A DNA stretch of 64,000 nucleotides from positions 121,249 through 185,248 of IMG/VR virus record IMGVR_UViG_3300028581_000011, one strand, 5' to 3'. Shown here one piece after another: positions 51,155-59,533 of the stretch (position 1 is its first letter; every line of letters starts with the position of its first letter). This stretch comes from a virus. Below the pieces are notes generated by a model. The model did not search any database, had not been told where the DNA came from, and worked only from the letters and a program-made list of their open reading frames with translations. The translations under genes and the position numbers were made by a program.

Positions 51155-52041
51155 TACTTAGTCCCCATATCGAACAAGACCTTGCGAAGGTAGTCTGTAT
51201 AGCTGCAACGACGAGTGCTTATTAGGCTCTGAATGGCCTGCTTGTTAATCCAGCCCAGTCTGAAGGCTATCTCCTCAACACAACCAATCAATAGCCCTTG
51301 GCGTTGCTGCACTGTTTGTACGAACGTACTTGCTTGTAGCAGTGCATCCGCTGTGCCTGTATCGAACCACGCCGAACCTCGGCCAAGTGGCTCAACTCGC
51401 AATGCTCCGTCATGCATGTAGGACTTGTTAAGGTCTGTGATCTCTAGCTCATTACGTGCCGATGGTACAAGCTTTTCGGCACGCGATGTTGCAGTGTTGT
51501 CGTAGAAATACAAACCCGTCACTGCCAAAAACGACTTCGGTAAGATGGGCTTTTCTTCAATAGAGATCGGCCAGCCCTTAGCATCTAACTCGACAACTCC
51601 GTAGCGTTGCGGGTCTTGCACTGGTTGTGACAAAACCACAGCGCCGTCTACGCAGAATGCGATGTTACGTAGACGACGCTGTAGCCCTTGCCCGTAAAAG
51701 ATGTTGTCGCCAAGTATCAACGCAACGCGGCTGTTGTTGATGAACTCCTTGCCGATGATCAACGCCTGCGCAATTCCAGCTGGCTGCGCTTGTACTGCGT
51801 AGCTGATGTTGAGGCCAAACTGAGCGCCAGTATCCAACAGTAGTTGAAAGGAAACGCTATCACGAGGTGTGCTGATAATCAGGATGTCCCGTATGCCGGC
51901 CAACATCAAGGTAGACAGCGGATAGTAGATGAGCGGCTTGTCGTACACTGGCAACAACTGCTTGCTCACCACCTCTGTCATAGGCCACAGTCGCGTCCCT
52001 GCTCCGCCCGCCAGAATGATGCCCTTTGTTGTCATTGCCAC
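51154..52041 (-). CDS. rmlA: Glucose-1-phosphate thymidylyltransferase
   Basis: A 295-residue protein. GIILAGGAGTRLWPMTEVVSKQLLPVYDKP is the complete RmlA N-terminal nucleotide-binding motif, and LGDNIFYGQGLQ and FDTGTADALLQA follow. It makes dTDP-glucose from glucose-1-phosphate and dTTP, the first step to dTDP-rhamnose. It overlaps the gene after. Start is GTG at 52041 with GGGAG upstream; an ATG two codons on is possible. The family is about 290 residues long. Confidence 0.93.
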   Translation of the reverse strand: MAMTTKGIILAGGAGTRLWPMTEVVSKQLLPVYDKPLIYYPLSTLMLAGIRDILIISTPRDSVSFQLLLDTGAQFGLNISYAVQAQPAGIAQALIIGKEFINNSRVALILGDNIFYGQGLQRRLRNIAFCVDGAVVLSQPVQDPQRYGVVELDAKGWPISIEEKPILPKSFLAVTGLYFYDNTATSRAEKLVPSARNELEITDLNKSYMHDGALRVEPLGRGSAWFDTGTADALLQASTFVQTVQQRQGLLIGCVEEIAFRLGWINKQAIQSLISTRRCSYTDYLRKVLFDMGTK

Positions 52042-52052
52042 TGTTTTGCTCC

Positions 52053-53126
52053 CTACGTTGAAGTACTAAGCCCTAATCTACGTCCGTCGTACTGCTGTCT
52101 GGCAGCTTTCACCCAGTCCTTATTGTCCGCATACCACTCCAGGGTTGTTATGAGGCCGATGCCGTGCGGTATGCTGTTGTTCCATCCTAGCTCGTACATT
52201 GCAGCACTGTTCATCGAGTATTCAAAGTCGTGACCGGGTCTGTCCTCCACAAAGGTAAGCAGATTCTTGTGCGGAGTTCCGAACCAGTCGCGCCTATCTA
52301 GCAGCTTGCATATGTCATTAAGCAAGCTGTAATTTGTCCTGTTGTACTGTGCGCCGATGTTGTAGTGTGTGCCTGGAACACCTTTCTCCAGCAATAGCTG
52401 TAATGCTGTGCAGTGGTCATAGACATGCAGCCATTCGCGTCGTTGTAGGCCGGAGCCGTACACAGGTATTTTCTTGTTCTCCAGGCCATTACAAATCGCC
52501 ATCGGTATCAGCTTCTCCGGAAACTGATACGGGCCATAAGTATTGGCTCCGTGCGTAACGATTGTCGGCAGCCCGTACGTCTTGAAAAAGGCATCTGCCA
52601 GATGATCACCAGCAGCCTTAGAGGCCGAGTATGGCGATCCCGTGTGGTAGATGTCTCGTGACTCCGCTGGTGGCAAGGTATACCTGCTACCAAAGACCTC
52701 GTCTGTAGATACCTGAACAAACCTGAACTCAGGCAGTTCCTTACTGTATCGTTGCCAGTACCGTTTGACCTCCGTCAGCAGAGCTGCCAGATCAACAACG
52801 TTTGTTTCGATAAACGGCGACATGTCATCAATCGATCTGTCGACATGCGTCTCTGCTGCAAAGTTGATGACAGCCGTTGGCCTATAGGTGTCAAAGATCG
52901 TTTCTACTAACGTCTGCTTACCGATAGTGCCCTTTACAACGTGCAGTCTAGCGTCTGCACTAAGCCGTTGCACCGTGATCGGATTACAGGCATAGGTCAT
53001 TGCGTCTAACACAACGACTCTGTGCGAGTCGTCGTGACGACTCAACCAGTACTGGATGAAGTTCGAGCCTATGAAGCCCAAGCCTCCAGTCACGAATAGC
53101 GTTTTGGCTTTACTAGGTTCGGACAT
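52053..53126 (-). CDS. rmlB: dTDP-glucose 4,6-dehydratase
   Basis: A 357-residue extended short-chain dehydrogenase with GGLGFIGSNFI for NAD, ETHVDRSI, VSTDEVFG and YSASKAAGDHL (catalytic Tyr and Lys intact). It makes dTDP-4-keto-6-deoxyglucose from the RmlA product. A later Tyr-Gly-Pro-Tyr and HVYDHC fit the family. The ATG has no Shine-Dalgarno sequence; the palindrome ends one base before it. Confidence 0.93.
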   Translation of the reverse strand: MSEPSKAKTLFVTGGLGFIGSNFIQYWLSRHDDSHRVVVLDAMTYACNPITVQRLSADARLHVVKGTIGKQTLVETIFDTYRPTAVINFAAETHVDRSIDDMSPFIETNVVDLAALLTEVKRYWQRYSKELPEFRFVQVSTDEVFGSRYTLPPAESRDIYHTGSPYSASKAAGDHLADAFFKTYGLPTIVTHGANTYGPYQFPEKLIPMAICNGLENKKIPVYGSGLQRREWLHVYDHCTALQLLLEKGVPGTHYNIGAQYNRTNYSLLNDICKLLDRRDWFGTPHKNLLTFVEDRPGHDFEYSMNSAAMYELGWNNSIPHGIGLITTLEWYADNKDWVKAARQQYDGRRLGLSTST

Positions 53127-53144
53127 GTAATTAGCGCTAATTAC
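53127..53144. repeat. Palindrome copy 4 (18 bp)
   Basis: TAATTAGCGCTAATTA (53128-53143) with an extra G/C pair makes a perfect 18-bp dyad. It overlaps the stop of the upstream gene and ends one base before the rmlB ATG, in the position of a Shine-Dalgarno sequence. Confidence 0.9.
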
Positions 53145-53803
53145 GTTTTGTATTGGACGTGGTTATCTGACGGCAACAGATCGGCCAGTTCTTCTGCGCA
53201 CTGGTCAAGCCACAGATCCTCAGGCGTTTCGGGTTCGATTGACAATCGACCCTGTTCGAAGTGGTCATCGTCGTTACGCTGTATAGCCATCGCTACAGCT
53301 TCCTCGACCTCATCAGCCGAGAACATATAGAACAGCCAGTCGATTTGCTCTTCTATTGTCATAGCGCTTAGGCTGTCAACAAACTGCTGACAAAGTTCAT
53401 CAGCTGCCAGATCGATGTCATCCTGGCAGACGCCAAGTCTGATCATCTCGGCGATCATCGTGTTTCGGATGTTTGTGTTTTCATCATCCGTAACGTCAGG
53501 AGACTGCTCCTCGTCCTCGATGACATCTTCGTCCTCGACAACGACATCTCCGGACACTGCAGACGGCATAGTCAGACGCGAGGCCAAATCTTGTGCGTAT
53601 TTGGCCAACCAGCCGTTTGTGAAGACAGTTGGTGCCTCGGCTGTTTCTGAGGCCTCGGTCATCACCAGCTGCTCAACACGACCAGCTGGAAGCCAATCAC
53701 GCATAAGAGCGTACAAGAACATAACCAACGGACGTTTGTCTTTGACGGAACCCGACCGAGAACGCAGCGCAGACAGCTCGACTTGTACCTGCTTAGAATC
53801 CAT
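53141..53803 (-). CDS. Acidic protein of unknown function
   Basis: A 220-residue, very acidic protein (SGDVVVEDEDVIEDEEQSPD and a DLWLDQCAEELADLL end). AAGGA precedes ATG. Mostly helical with no recognised domain. It is next to rmlB. Confidence 0.6.
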   Translation of the reverse strand: MDSKQVQVELSALRSRSGSVKDKRPLVMFLYALMRDWLPAGRVEQLVMTEASETAEAPTVFTNGWLAKYAQDLASRLTMPSAVSGDVVVEDEDVIEDEEQSPDVTDDENTNIRNTMIAEMIRLGVCQDDIDLAADELCQQFVDSLSAMTIEEQIDWLFYMFSADEVEEAVAMAIQRNDDDHFEQGRLSIEPETPEDLWLDQCAEELADLLPSDNHVQYKT

Positions 53804-53831
53804 ATCAATTCCTTCTGTGCAATAGTTGATA

Positions 53832-53876
53832 GAAAAACCAAGGGCCGCAGCTCATTGATAGAACTGCGGCCCTTGG
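53832..53876 (-). terminator. Strong terminator of the ubiquitin-like operon
   Basis: Perfect 13-bp stem (CCAAGGGCCGCAG / CTGCGGCCCTTGG) with 13-base loop, then TTTTT on the minus strand. It lies just after the E1 gene. Confidence 0.95.
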
Positions 53877-53895
53877 ATACACGCCGTAACAGCTA

Positions 53896-54648
53896 CTAGT
53901 GCGCAGAAGACGCCAATGCCGGTTCGGTATCGTCGTCCGTGTCTTCATCATCATTGTCGTTCTCGACGGGGCCTTCGCCCAAGCTGTCGTCCAACAACGT
54001 CATAAGCAGGTCGGGACTCAGCGGAATGTCACGCAAGTAGCGCGTGAGCTGATGTACCATCATGCTGGCAGTGATGTTGGCCGCGTAGATGGTGCTACGC
54101 GCCGTGCAACGACCCTGCTCAGCCTCTTCAGCCGCGAACAGCGTTGACTCATAGCGCGTGCGATCCATCGGCGTGCTGGTCAGCACGCGCAACGTTTCGC
54201 CGAGCATACGGCCATCGATCATGGTGACATTGAACTGCTTGCAGCTCTCGTGCAGAAGTTCACGAATCTCAATGCTGTCCACACACGTAAACATGACGTG
54301 GATGGGCTTCTTGTTCGTACGAGCATTGAGAAGCAATACGTCACTGAAGCGGCCATCAACAGTGGCCACAGACAGCGAAGGATCCAAAGCTATCATATCG
54401 GAGGCCGTGGCTACAACCTTCTTCTGCTGCAGCTGATCGTACCGATAGCCCTGCGTTGTCACATTGGTTTCCTCGACAATGTCGAAGTCCACCAACATGA
54501 CGTTAGAAGCGCCGATAGCCGCCAGCTGCAATGCAACTGAGCGACCGACAGCGCCAACGCCAACTATCATGATGTTCGTCTCAAGCAGCTTGTCATGCGG
54601 CACGAGCCCGGCTTGACGCTCAAAACGATCTTTTGCCTTTGTCGTCAT
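53896..54648 (-). CDS. E1-like (ThiF-family) activating enzyme
   Basis: A 250-residue protein of the ThiF/MoeB/E1 type. RFERQ near residue 8, GVGAVG (30-35) in the nucleotide-binding fold, LVDFDIVEETNVTTQGY with the ATP-binding acidic and Asn residues, VDS (123-125) and a candidate catalytic Cys in GRCTARS (C181) are present. The C-terminal 35 residues are acidic and low complexity. It would adenylate the C-terminus of the Ubl encoded at 57584-57871 and pass it to the E2. GAGGGA precedes ATG. It is the last gene of the operon and is followed by a terminator. Confidence 0.88.
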   Translation of the reverse strand: MTTKAKDRFERQAGLVPHDKLLETNIMIVGVGAVGRSVALQLAAIGASNVMLVDFDIVEETNVTTQGYRYDQLQQKKVVATASDMIALDPSLSVATVDGRFSDVLLLNARTNKKPIHVMFTCVDSIEIRELLHESCKQFNVTMIDGRMLGETLRVLTSTPMDRTRYESTLFAAEEAEQGRCTARSTIYAANITASMMVHQLTRYLRDIPLSPDLLMTLLDDSLGEGPVENDNDDEDTDDDTEPALASSAH

Positions 54649-54681
54649 CAGAAATCCCTCATTCCTTAGGGGTTGTACAAG

Positions 54682-56052
54682 TTAGTCAATGGCCAGCGTT
54701 GCGGCACGGTCAAGTGCTTCGTTCATCTGCACATCTTCAACAACGGCAATGTCGTCAGGCTTTGGTGCCTCTACGTCTGCCGGTGCAACCTTGTCGTCAA
54801 ACTGCTTGGTGTTCCAAATACCGTACATGGCCAACCAAGCTTCGGAAGTTCTAGACGGCACTTGCATGCCGTGTATGCGTGCCCACTCCTCGATGGCGCT
54901 GAGTTCGTAAGCACTGAGCCCAAGGCTCCACGCTCCGCGATTACCCGGCCACAGTGCCGGCTTTGTCTCATTACCGGTCACACGTGCGGAAGGCTGGTTT
55001 CGCCAGTCACTGACGAGACCTGATGAGCCGGACGTAGGCTGACCGGTAACGAAATTCATAGCCGGTGTGGTCGAGGGAATTGCACTAACAGCGGCATGAG
55101 CCGATACGGGAGTAGGCGGGATAATTGCGTGGCCCGTATAGCCGGACACCATTGGTTCGGCAGCCCGTGAACGTGCAGCCTCTGCCCAGGCGTCATGTCC
55201 ATGAGCCGTCTGCGAGCTGTAGGACGACTGATAGCCATAGTTGCCTTGGTTAACGCTATGATCGTGATAGTGCCGTGTGTAGTACGAAGACATACCGTCA
55301 GTGCTGTAATTCGTTGGATACTGCACTACCGACGCGCACTTCGTAACACAGCGAGTGTACTCTGCCTGCCACGCGGCAACATCCTGGCTGCCACCAGTGG
55401 CCGACCAGTCAACCGACACAGGCAGCTCCGTAGAGAAGCCAGGGCCGACGTTGAAGCGCAATCGCGCATACGTTTCATGGCCACGACCGACAACCATCAT
55501 GACGCCCCAGTGACACGGCCCGAGACATTCAAGGAACGTAGTCTCATCCGTGCCACTCGGAGTCACGCCACTGCCTGGATGCGTATGGATCCAGATACGG
55601 CCACAACGCTCAGGGCCAATGCCCTCAGCCCCGCAGTCGAGAAGATAGTCGGCCACGGCGTCATCATCAAACTTGGTCGAAGCCATGCTGACTCGCTGCT
55701 TGACCAGTCGTACCTCGCGGATCAACAACAACTGTGTAGCATCCGAAATACCCCACATGCCGACTTCGTCAGATGACGAGTGAAGCATGTGTAGCAACTT
55801 GGCCCAAGCGCTAGGTGCAAAACGCAAACCGGCCAACTTCGGCCAGTCATTACTAGTGCCCATAGGCATATAGGTGCTTGATGCAGCTGCGATAGACGGG
55901 CCTGCAAAACCCGTCACAGTTCGAGGCTGAACAAGCGGCCCGTTGTTGGTTTGCCGGATGTTTGTGACCTTATTGATGATGCCGTCCTCTTTGGTTTTGT
56001 TGTTTCGCACTCTGACTGTCGCATCGCTAAACCGCGTCTTCTTCCTTGACAT
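54682..56052 (-). CDS. JAB/JAMM metallopeptidase of the ubiquitin-like operon
   Basis: A 456-residue protein from the ATG at 56052 (AGAGG upstream); an ATG at 56094 overlapping the E2 stop is also possible. E96 (in DEVGMWG) and the HTHPGSGVTPSGTDETTF segment (His156, His158, Ser166, Asp169) form the JAMM zinc site. In ubiquitin-like systems such peptidases mature the Ubl or remove it from targets. The region before the domain is Ser/Ala-rich and the 220 residues after it are low complexity (Ala/Pro/Ser/Tyr) of unknown role. It probably trims the Ubl C-terminus. Confidence 0.85.
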   Translation of the reverse strand: MSRKKTRFSDATVRVRNNKTKEDGIINKVTNIRQTNNGPLVQPRTVTGFAGPSIAAASSTYMPMGTSNDWPKLAGLRFAPSAWAKLLHMLHSSSDEVGMWGISDATQLLLIREVRLVKQRVSMASTKFDDDAVADYLLDCGAEGIGPERCGRIWIHTHPGSGVTPSGTDETTFLECLGPCHWGVMMVVGRGHETYARLRFNVGPGFSTELPVSVDWSATGGSQDVAAWQAEYTRCVTKCASVVQYPTNYSTDGMSSYYTRHYHDHSVNQGNYGYQSSYSSQTAHGHDAWAEAARSRAAEPMVSGYTGHAIIPPTPVSAHAAVSAIPSTTPAMNFVTGQPTSGSSGLVSDWRNQPSARVTGNETKPALWPGNRGAWSLGLSAYELSAIEEWARIHGMQVPSRTSEAWLAMYGIWNTKQFDDKVAPADVEAPKPDDIAVVEDVQMNEALDRAATLAID

Positions 56053-56090
56053 AGCCATCCTCTGCAGGAGATTGAGTAATACCTTGAACA

Positions 56091-57464
56091 TCATACGCTC
56101 GCGGTTGAAGCTACTGCTGTCGGCAAGCAGTCAGGGCAGAAATAGAATCCCTCGTGCAATACCAGGTCAGATCTTAATCGTGATGCTTCGCAAGCAGCAC
56201 AGATCATCATGCCACGCGGCGCTGCGGGCTGAGTGGTACCACGCATCCGATCAGTAACAGGCGCTGTGGCGATAGTTGGTGCAACGGGCACCGCAGGTGT
56301 CGGATAACCAATTGGCCGTAGTACCGGTGTCGGTGATGCCGGTGGAAGGATTTGCCACGTAACCTCGGACGCAGGGGCTGGCGTGGCTGGGACAGGTATT
56401 ACGCTGGCAACCTGAGCAATCTGTGCTTCACGAGCTGCTCTTCGTGCAGCAGCCTCTGCTTGCAACACCCTGTAGCAAGACGGGCACTTGCATCCACTAC
56501 GCGTGACGATGACATCAGCACGAGCCACAGCACAGCCACACTTAGAGCAAGTGTGTATACAGCCTTGGCAATATCGATGCCCATCAACTTCTCGCAAGCC
56601 AGCTGCGGCATGAGTGGCGCAGAATACTTTGTTGCAGTTTTCACCTTCACAGCGAACAGCACAGCCGCCACAAAGATGGGTGCTGCACGTTACGCAACGA
56701 CTATGCTCAGCCGGTACACGTCCACGGCAACCGGAACAACGCTCACCAAGCCACTGATCCAAGTTGCGATATGCCTGACCACGGGCGTAGGTGTGCAACA
56801 CAGTGTCGGCTATTTCGACGATATCACCAAAGCGCAGCTCAGACGCGGCGCCGTTGAATGCCGTCAGGCCTTCGCCAAAACACAGACGATTGTGATTAAC
56901 GTGCGGGTGTATGAGTCCATGCGACTCCACAGGCCAACGATCCTCGTCAGAAGTGTAGATGGACACATGTCCTCCAGGTGTAACTACAATCCACAGTTCG
57001 CCCATGACGTACTTCTCGCTAGCCACGGTAAACGAGATTTCGTCTGTTCGAACTGCTATGCCTTTCATAGGCACGTTCCAAAATACGCGATTAGGCCTAG
57101 CTGAACGTAAGGCCAGCAGATCGTGAACTATGTCGACGCACGTAGCCTGAAACGTGCTACTGGTTTGTTGTTTGATAAATGGATTGCCACCACGCCACGT
57201 GGACACATGGCTGATGACATTCGGCAACTTGTCAAGCAGCGCCTTCATGACGACAGGCACATCGCCGCTTGGATTACGTCGGCCAAATCGGCCAAGAATG
57301 CTTCGTGCCTCGGCGCCCAGCCGAGTGAGCTTTAGCAACGCTATTACGTCGTTAGTCTGCAATTTGAACTGACGACAACCGGCAGCCACCGCGCGCGTTG
57401 CAAATCGTACGATCAATGATTCGGTAAGCGGCACATAATCCGTGGGCCGCACATAGTCACTCAT
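56091..57464 (-). CDS. E2-like conjugating enzyme fused to zinc-finger domains
   Basis: A 457-residue protein. Residues about 125-230 look like the E2 core: FWNVPMKGIAV, GELWIVVTPGGHVSIY, and GLIHPHVNHNRLCFGEG with a His-Pro motif and Cys195 as the likely thioester cysteine. Residues about 243-330 have many Cys pairs (CSGC, CVTC, CGGC, CSKC, CPSC), a RING- or treble-clef-like zinc cluster, and a further LIM/ribbon-like pair of Cys at the C-terminus (CAAC, CPDC). Such a fusion could give E2 and E3-like function in one chain. AAGGAG precedes ATG. The JAMM gene start overlaps its stop. Confidence 0.75.
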   Translation of the reverse strand: MSDYVRPTDYVPLTESLIVRFATRAVAAGCRQFKLQTNDVIALLKLTRLGAEARSILGRFGRRNPSGDVPVVMKALLDKLPNVISHVSTWRGGNPFIKQQTSSTFQATCVDIVHDLLALRSARPNRVFWNVPMKGIAVRTDEISFTVASEKYVMGELWIVVTPGGHVSIYTSDEDRWPVESHGLIHPHVNHNRLCFGEGLTAFNGAASELRFGDIVEIADTVLHTYARGQAYRNLDQWLGERCSGCRGRVPAEHSRCVTCSTHLCGGCAVRCEGENCNKVFCATHAAAGLREVDGHRYCQGCIHTCSKCGCAVARADVIVTRSGCKCPSCYRVLQAEAAARRAAREAQIAQVASVIPVPATPAPASEVTWQILPPASPTPVLRPIGYPTPAVPVAPTIATAPVTDRMRGTTQPAAPRGMMICAACEASRLRSDLVLHEGFYFCPDCLPTAVASTASV

Positions 57465-57494
57465 CAGTTGACTCCTTTTTATTGCACAAACACA

Positions 57495-57530
57495 AACACC
57501 CTGGGTGGCAAAATTACCACCCAGGGTGTT
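57495..57530. terminator. Hairpin between Ubl and E2 genes
   Basis: A 14-bp perfect stem (AACACCCTGGGTGG / CCACCCAGGGTGTT) with an eight-base loop. On the minus strand it is followed by TGTGTTTG. It may end most transcripts after Ubl, leaving less E2, JAMM and E1. It could also work on the plus strand (TTTTTA follows). Confidence 0.8.
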
Positions 57531-57583
57531 TTTAGGTTAGATCAACAGGTCCGCAAAATGCGGACTGGTCTTACGACCCTGGC

Positions 57584-57871
57584 TTAGCAGGCGCCTTCGA
57601 CCTTCGTCGGGGTAATGCTGATACGGTCGCCGTTCTGCAACACGAAGCCGGCTTCGATCGGGTTTTCGGGGCCACCGAAGGTGACCTCGGCGCGACGGAT
57701 CCGCTTCATGTAGTTGGCGGGGATCTGTCGGTCGCCGATCTGGGTGGCGAAGAAGGTGGCGATGGTCGTGCCTTCGGGGATGGAAATCCAGTTGGCATAG
57801 CCTTCGCCGCCGTTGTTGACGAACAGGACGCGGATGGCCGGGGTGGAAGCGCTGTTGATGTCGTTGGACAT
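57584..57871 (-). CDS. Ubiquitin-like (beta-grasp) modifier
   Basis: A 95-residue protein. After a polar start, IRVLFVNNGGEGYANWISIPEG is a beta hairpin, then a helix (TIATFFATQI) and strands ending in LQNGDRISITPTKVEGAC. This is the order and shape of ThiS/MoaD/ubiquitin-like proteins. The C-terminus is Gly-Ala-Cys; cleavage after Gly93 by the JAMM peptidase would expose a terminal Gly. GAGAGG is nine bases before ATG. Codon use is G+C-rich, so it may be the most expressed gene of the operon. Confidence 0.8.
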   Translation of the reverse strand: MSNDINSASTPAIRVLFVNNGGEGYANWISIPEGTTIATFFATQIGDRQIPANYMKRIRRAEVTFGGPENPIEAGFVLQNGDRISITPTKVEGAC

Positions 57872-58194
57872 GAGTCAAAACCTCTCATAGTAAGCAGTAA
57901 TGTTTCCTCATCCACAGCAACCTTGCTGCAGACAGCTACAAACGTGTCGCGGGGGTGCTTGTCGAGCACCTCCTCTCATGGCAAGTACACTCACGATGCA
58001 TCGTACTGGCGGCACATTACATAGGTCACGCAAGCTGAACGACTAACCGCAAGAACAGCTCAGACCTTCCATACACATACATCCATGTAGAAACATTACT
58101 AAGAGGCGGGCATGAGCCCAACCATAACACACATGCTTAGACCTGATGACAGTCTTGGCATAAATGGCAAAACGCAGGTGGTAACCTGTGTAAG
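57872..58194. other. Non-coding region upstream of the Ubl operon
   Basis: 323 bp with no convincing gene. It has a small GGTGCT/AGCACC hairpin with AGGAGG beside it (57961-57977) and other weak inverted repeats. A frame from a GTG at 57969 runs into the Ubl gene in another frame and looks like a shadow. It should hold the operon promoter; I see no clear sigma70 site, so the phage polymerase may be used. Confidence 0.55.
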
Positions 58195-58674
58195 TCACTG
58201 ATCGTAGACAACAACGGGACTTGCCTTTATGGCCAAGACAACGAACGGACAGAACTTTCTAGCTGTTTCAAAATCTCGTACTTCGTGTGAGATACGACAG
58301 CCTACTGGCGTATCACCAACACCACTTGCATGCTCGGCGACTATTCGACCGGAGCAGTTCCAACAGTCTGGCAAGGCATCAGGCATATACAGCTCCTTCG
58401 TTGTACTGTCTGCAAAAGCCAACAACGTGGCGGCCTTAATGCCCGCTGCCAAACTTTTTATGTAGCGTTCCAATCGTAGTGCGTCCCTGTGAGACATGCT
58501 ACGGCTGGCAACAAGTAGATGGACCGGTCGCCTACTGCGTGTGTATTTGGCGCCGTGTCCAGAATTGTGTGTCATAACTCGCGCAGAGACATCCGTACTG
58601 ATTCCACAGTAGCGTGTACCGTCACTGCAGACTAGTAGATATACGCGCCATCGTTTATCGATGGGGCAGTTCAA
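58195..58674 (-). CDS. GIY-YIG nuclease-like protein
   Basis: A 159-residue protein starting at TTG (58674). VYLLVCSDGTRYCGIS, R32, HNSGHGAKYTRSRRPV and the helix with Glu69 match the YhbQ/UPF0213-type GIY-YIG domain, with the first motif as VYL. The C-terminal half has CWNC and a later Cys and may bind zinc. It may cut branched or damaged DNA. Confidence 0.8.
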   Translation of the reverse strand: MNCPIDKRWRVYLLVCSDGTRYCGISTDVSARVMTHNSGHGAKYTRSRRPVHLLVASRSMSHRDALRLERYIKSLAAGIKAATLLAFADSTTKELYMPDALPDCWNCSGRIVAEHASGVGDTPVGCRISHEVRDFETARKFCPFVVLAIKASPVVVYDQ

Positions 58675-59533
58675 CTTTGTCTGATTGCCTTGGCATGAGT
58701 TCGCCTCTCAGCACTATCTGAAGATCAGGCAATGTGAAGTCGTTAGATGTCAACTCATGCGTTGTTTCGTTGTCTTCATAGCTGTCGCCGGGGATAGTCC
58801 TTTGCGCTATGATTCGAAAATAAAAGGTGTAAATCGAATGCAGTTTATCTCGGTTGAGTCTTACGCGGGCTAAAATCTGATGATTGTAGACTTCCTCTTG
58901 GTATTGCCGCAAATCATTAGCGTGAATACCAAACGTATCAATAACGTTGACACCAGGTGGCAACGCCATGGTGTAGCCGTCTAGCAAGCGTTCGTGCCAG
59001 CTGTTGCCAGACATGAAGCCTTCGTCTTCAAATTCATCCAGCTGATTGGACAGACCTCTTATCAGCCTGGATGGTATGAACGTAATCTGCAAGTCCTCAA
59101 GGTTGTCGAAAACGATTGAGTCCGGCAACTCACACGTCATGTCTTTGTGCGCAGCTATGGCCAATGCCTGGGCTGTAGCACGAAACGCGCTAAATTTGGC
59201 GATAGCGTTGCTGGTCACAGGCAGCACGGCAAACATATCGCTGCGGACGTCGAACATAACGACAGGCTGGCCGTGTATCGAGTTGGCTACTTGGAACGTG
59301 GGCACGTCTTCGTCAGGACGTGCGAGTCGAGCATTGTAGCGCAAGCCAGTACTGTGCCCACAATAAGGGCATACAAGTCGGACTGCGGCTGAATAACCAT
59401 CAAATGTAAACGCCGCGTCGTAAGCCTTGCAAAGGGTGGTAAAACACAGGTTACACGAAAAGATGGTGTCCGCTAACAGAAAATCGTTGGGATCTTCCAT
59501 ATCTGAGAAAGCAATCACAATCTTATTCGACAT
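58655..59533 (-). CDS. Zinc-ribbon-containing protein, unknown function
   Basis: A 292-residue protein. FSCNLCFTTLC and LVCPYCGHSTG near the N-terminus form a CxxC ... CxxC zinc ribbon. The rest is alpha/beta. It overlaps genes on both sides by 11-20 bases. No function recognised. Confidence 0.6.
   Translation of the reverse strand: MSNKIVIAFSDMEDPNDFLLADTIFSCNLCFTTLCKAYDAAFTFDGYSAAVRLVCPYCGHSTGLRYNARLARPDEDVPTFQVANSIHGQPVVMFDVRSDMFAVLPVTSNAIAKFSAFRATAQALAIAAHKDMTCELPDSIVFDNLEDLQITFIPSRLIRGLSNQLDEFEDEGFMSGNSWHERLLDGYTMALPPGVNVIDTFGIHANDLRQYQEEVYNHQILARVRLNRDKLHSIYTFYFRIIAQRTIPGDSYEDNETTHELTSNDFTLPDLQIVLRGELMPRQSDKVELPHR

Noticed and set aside
57706-57969. Frame overlapping the Ubl gene
   Set aside because: It starts at GTG directly after AGGAG with no proper spacing and runs in another frame over most of the Ubl gene.
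57872-58194. Sigma70 promoter for the Ubl operon
   Set aside because: No -35/-10 pair with good spacing was found on reading the minus strand.
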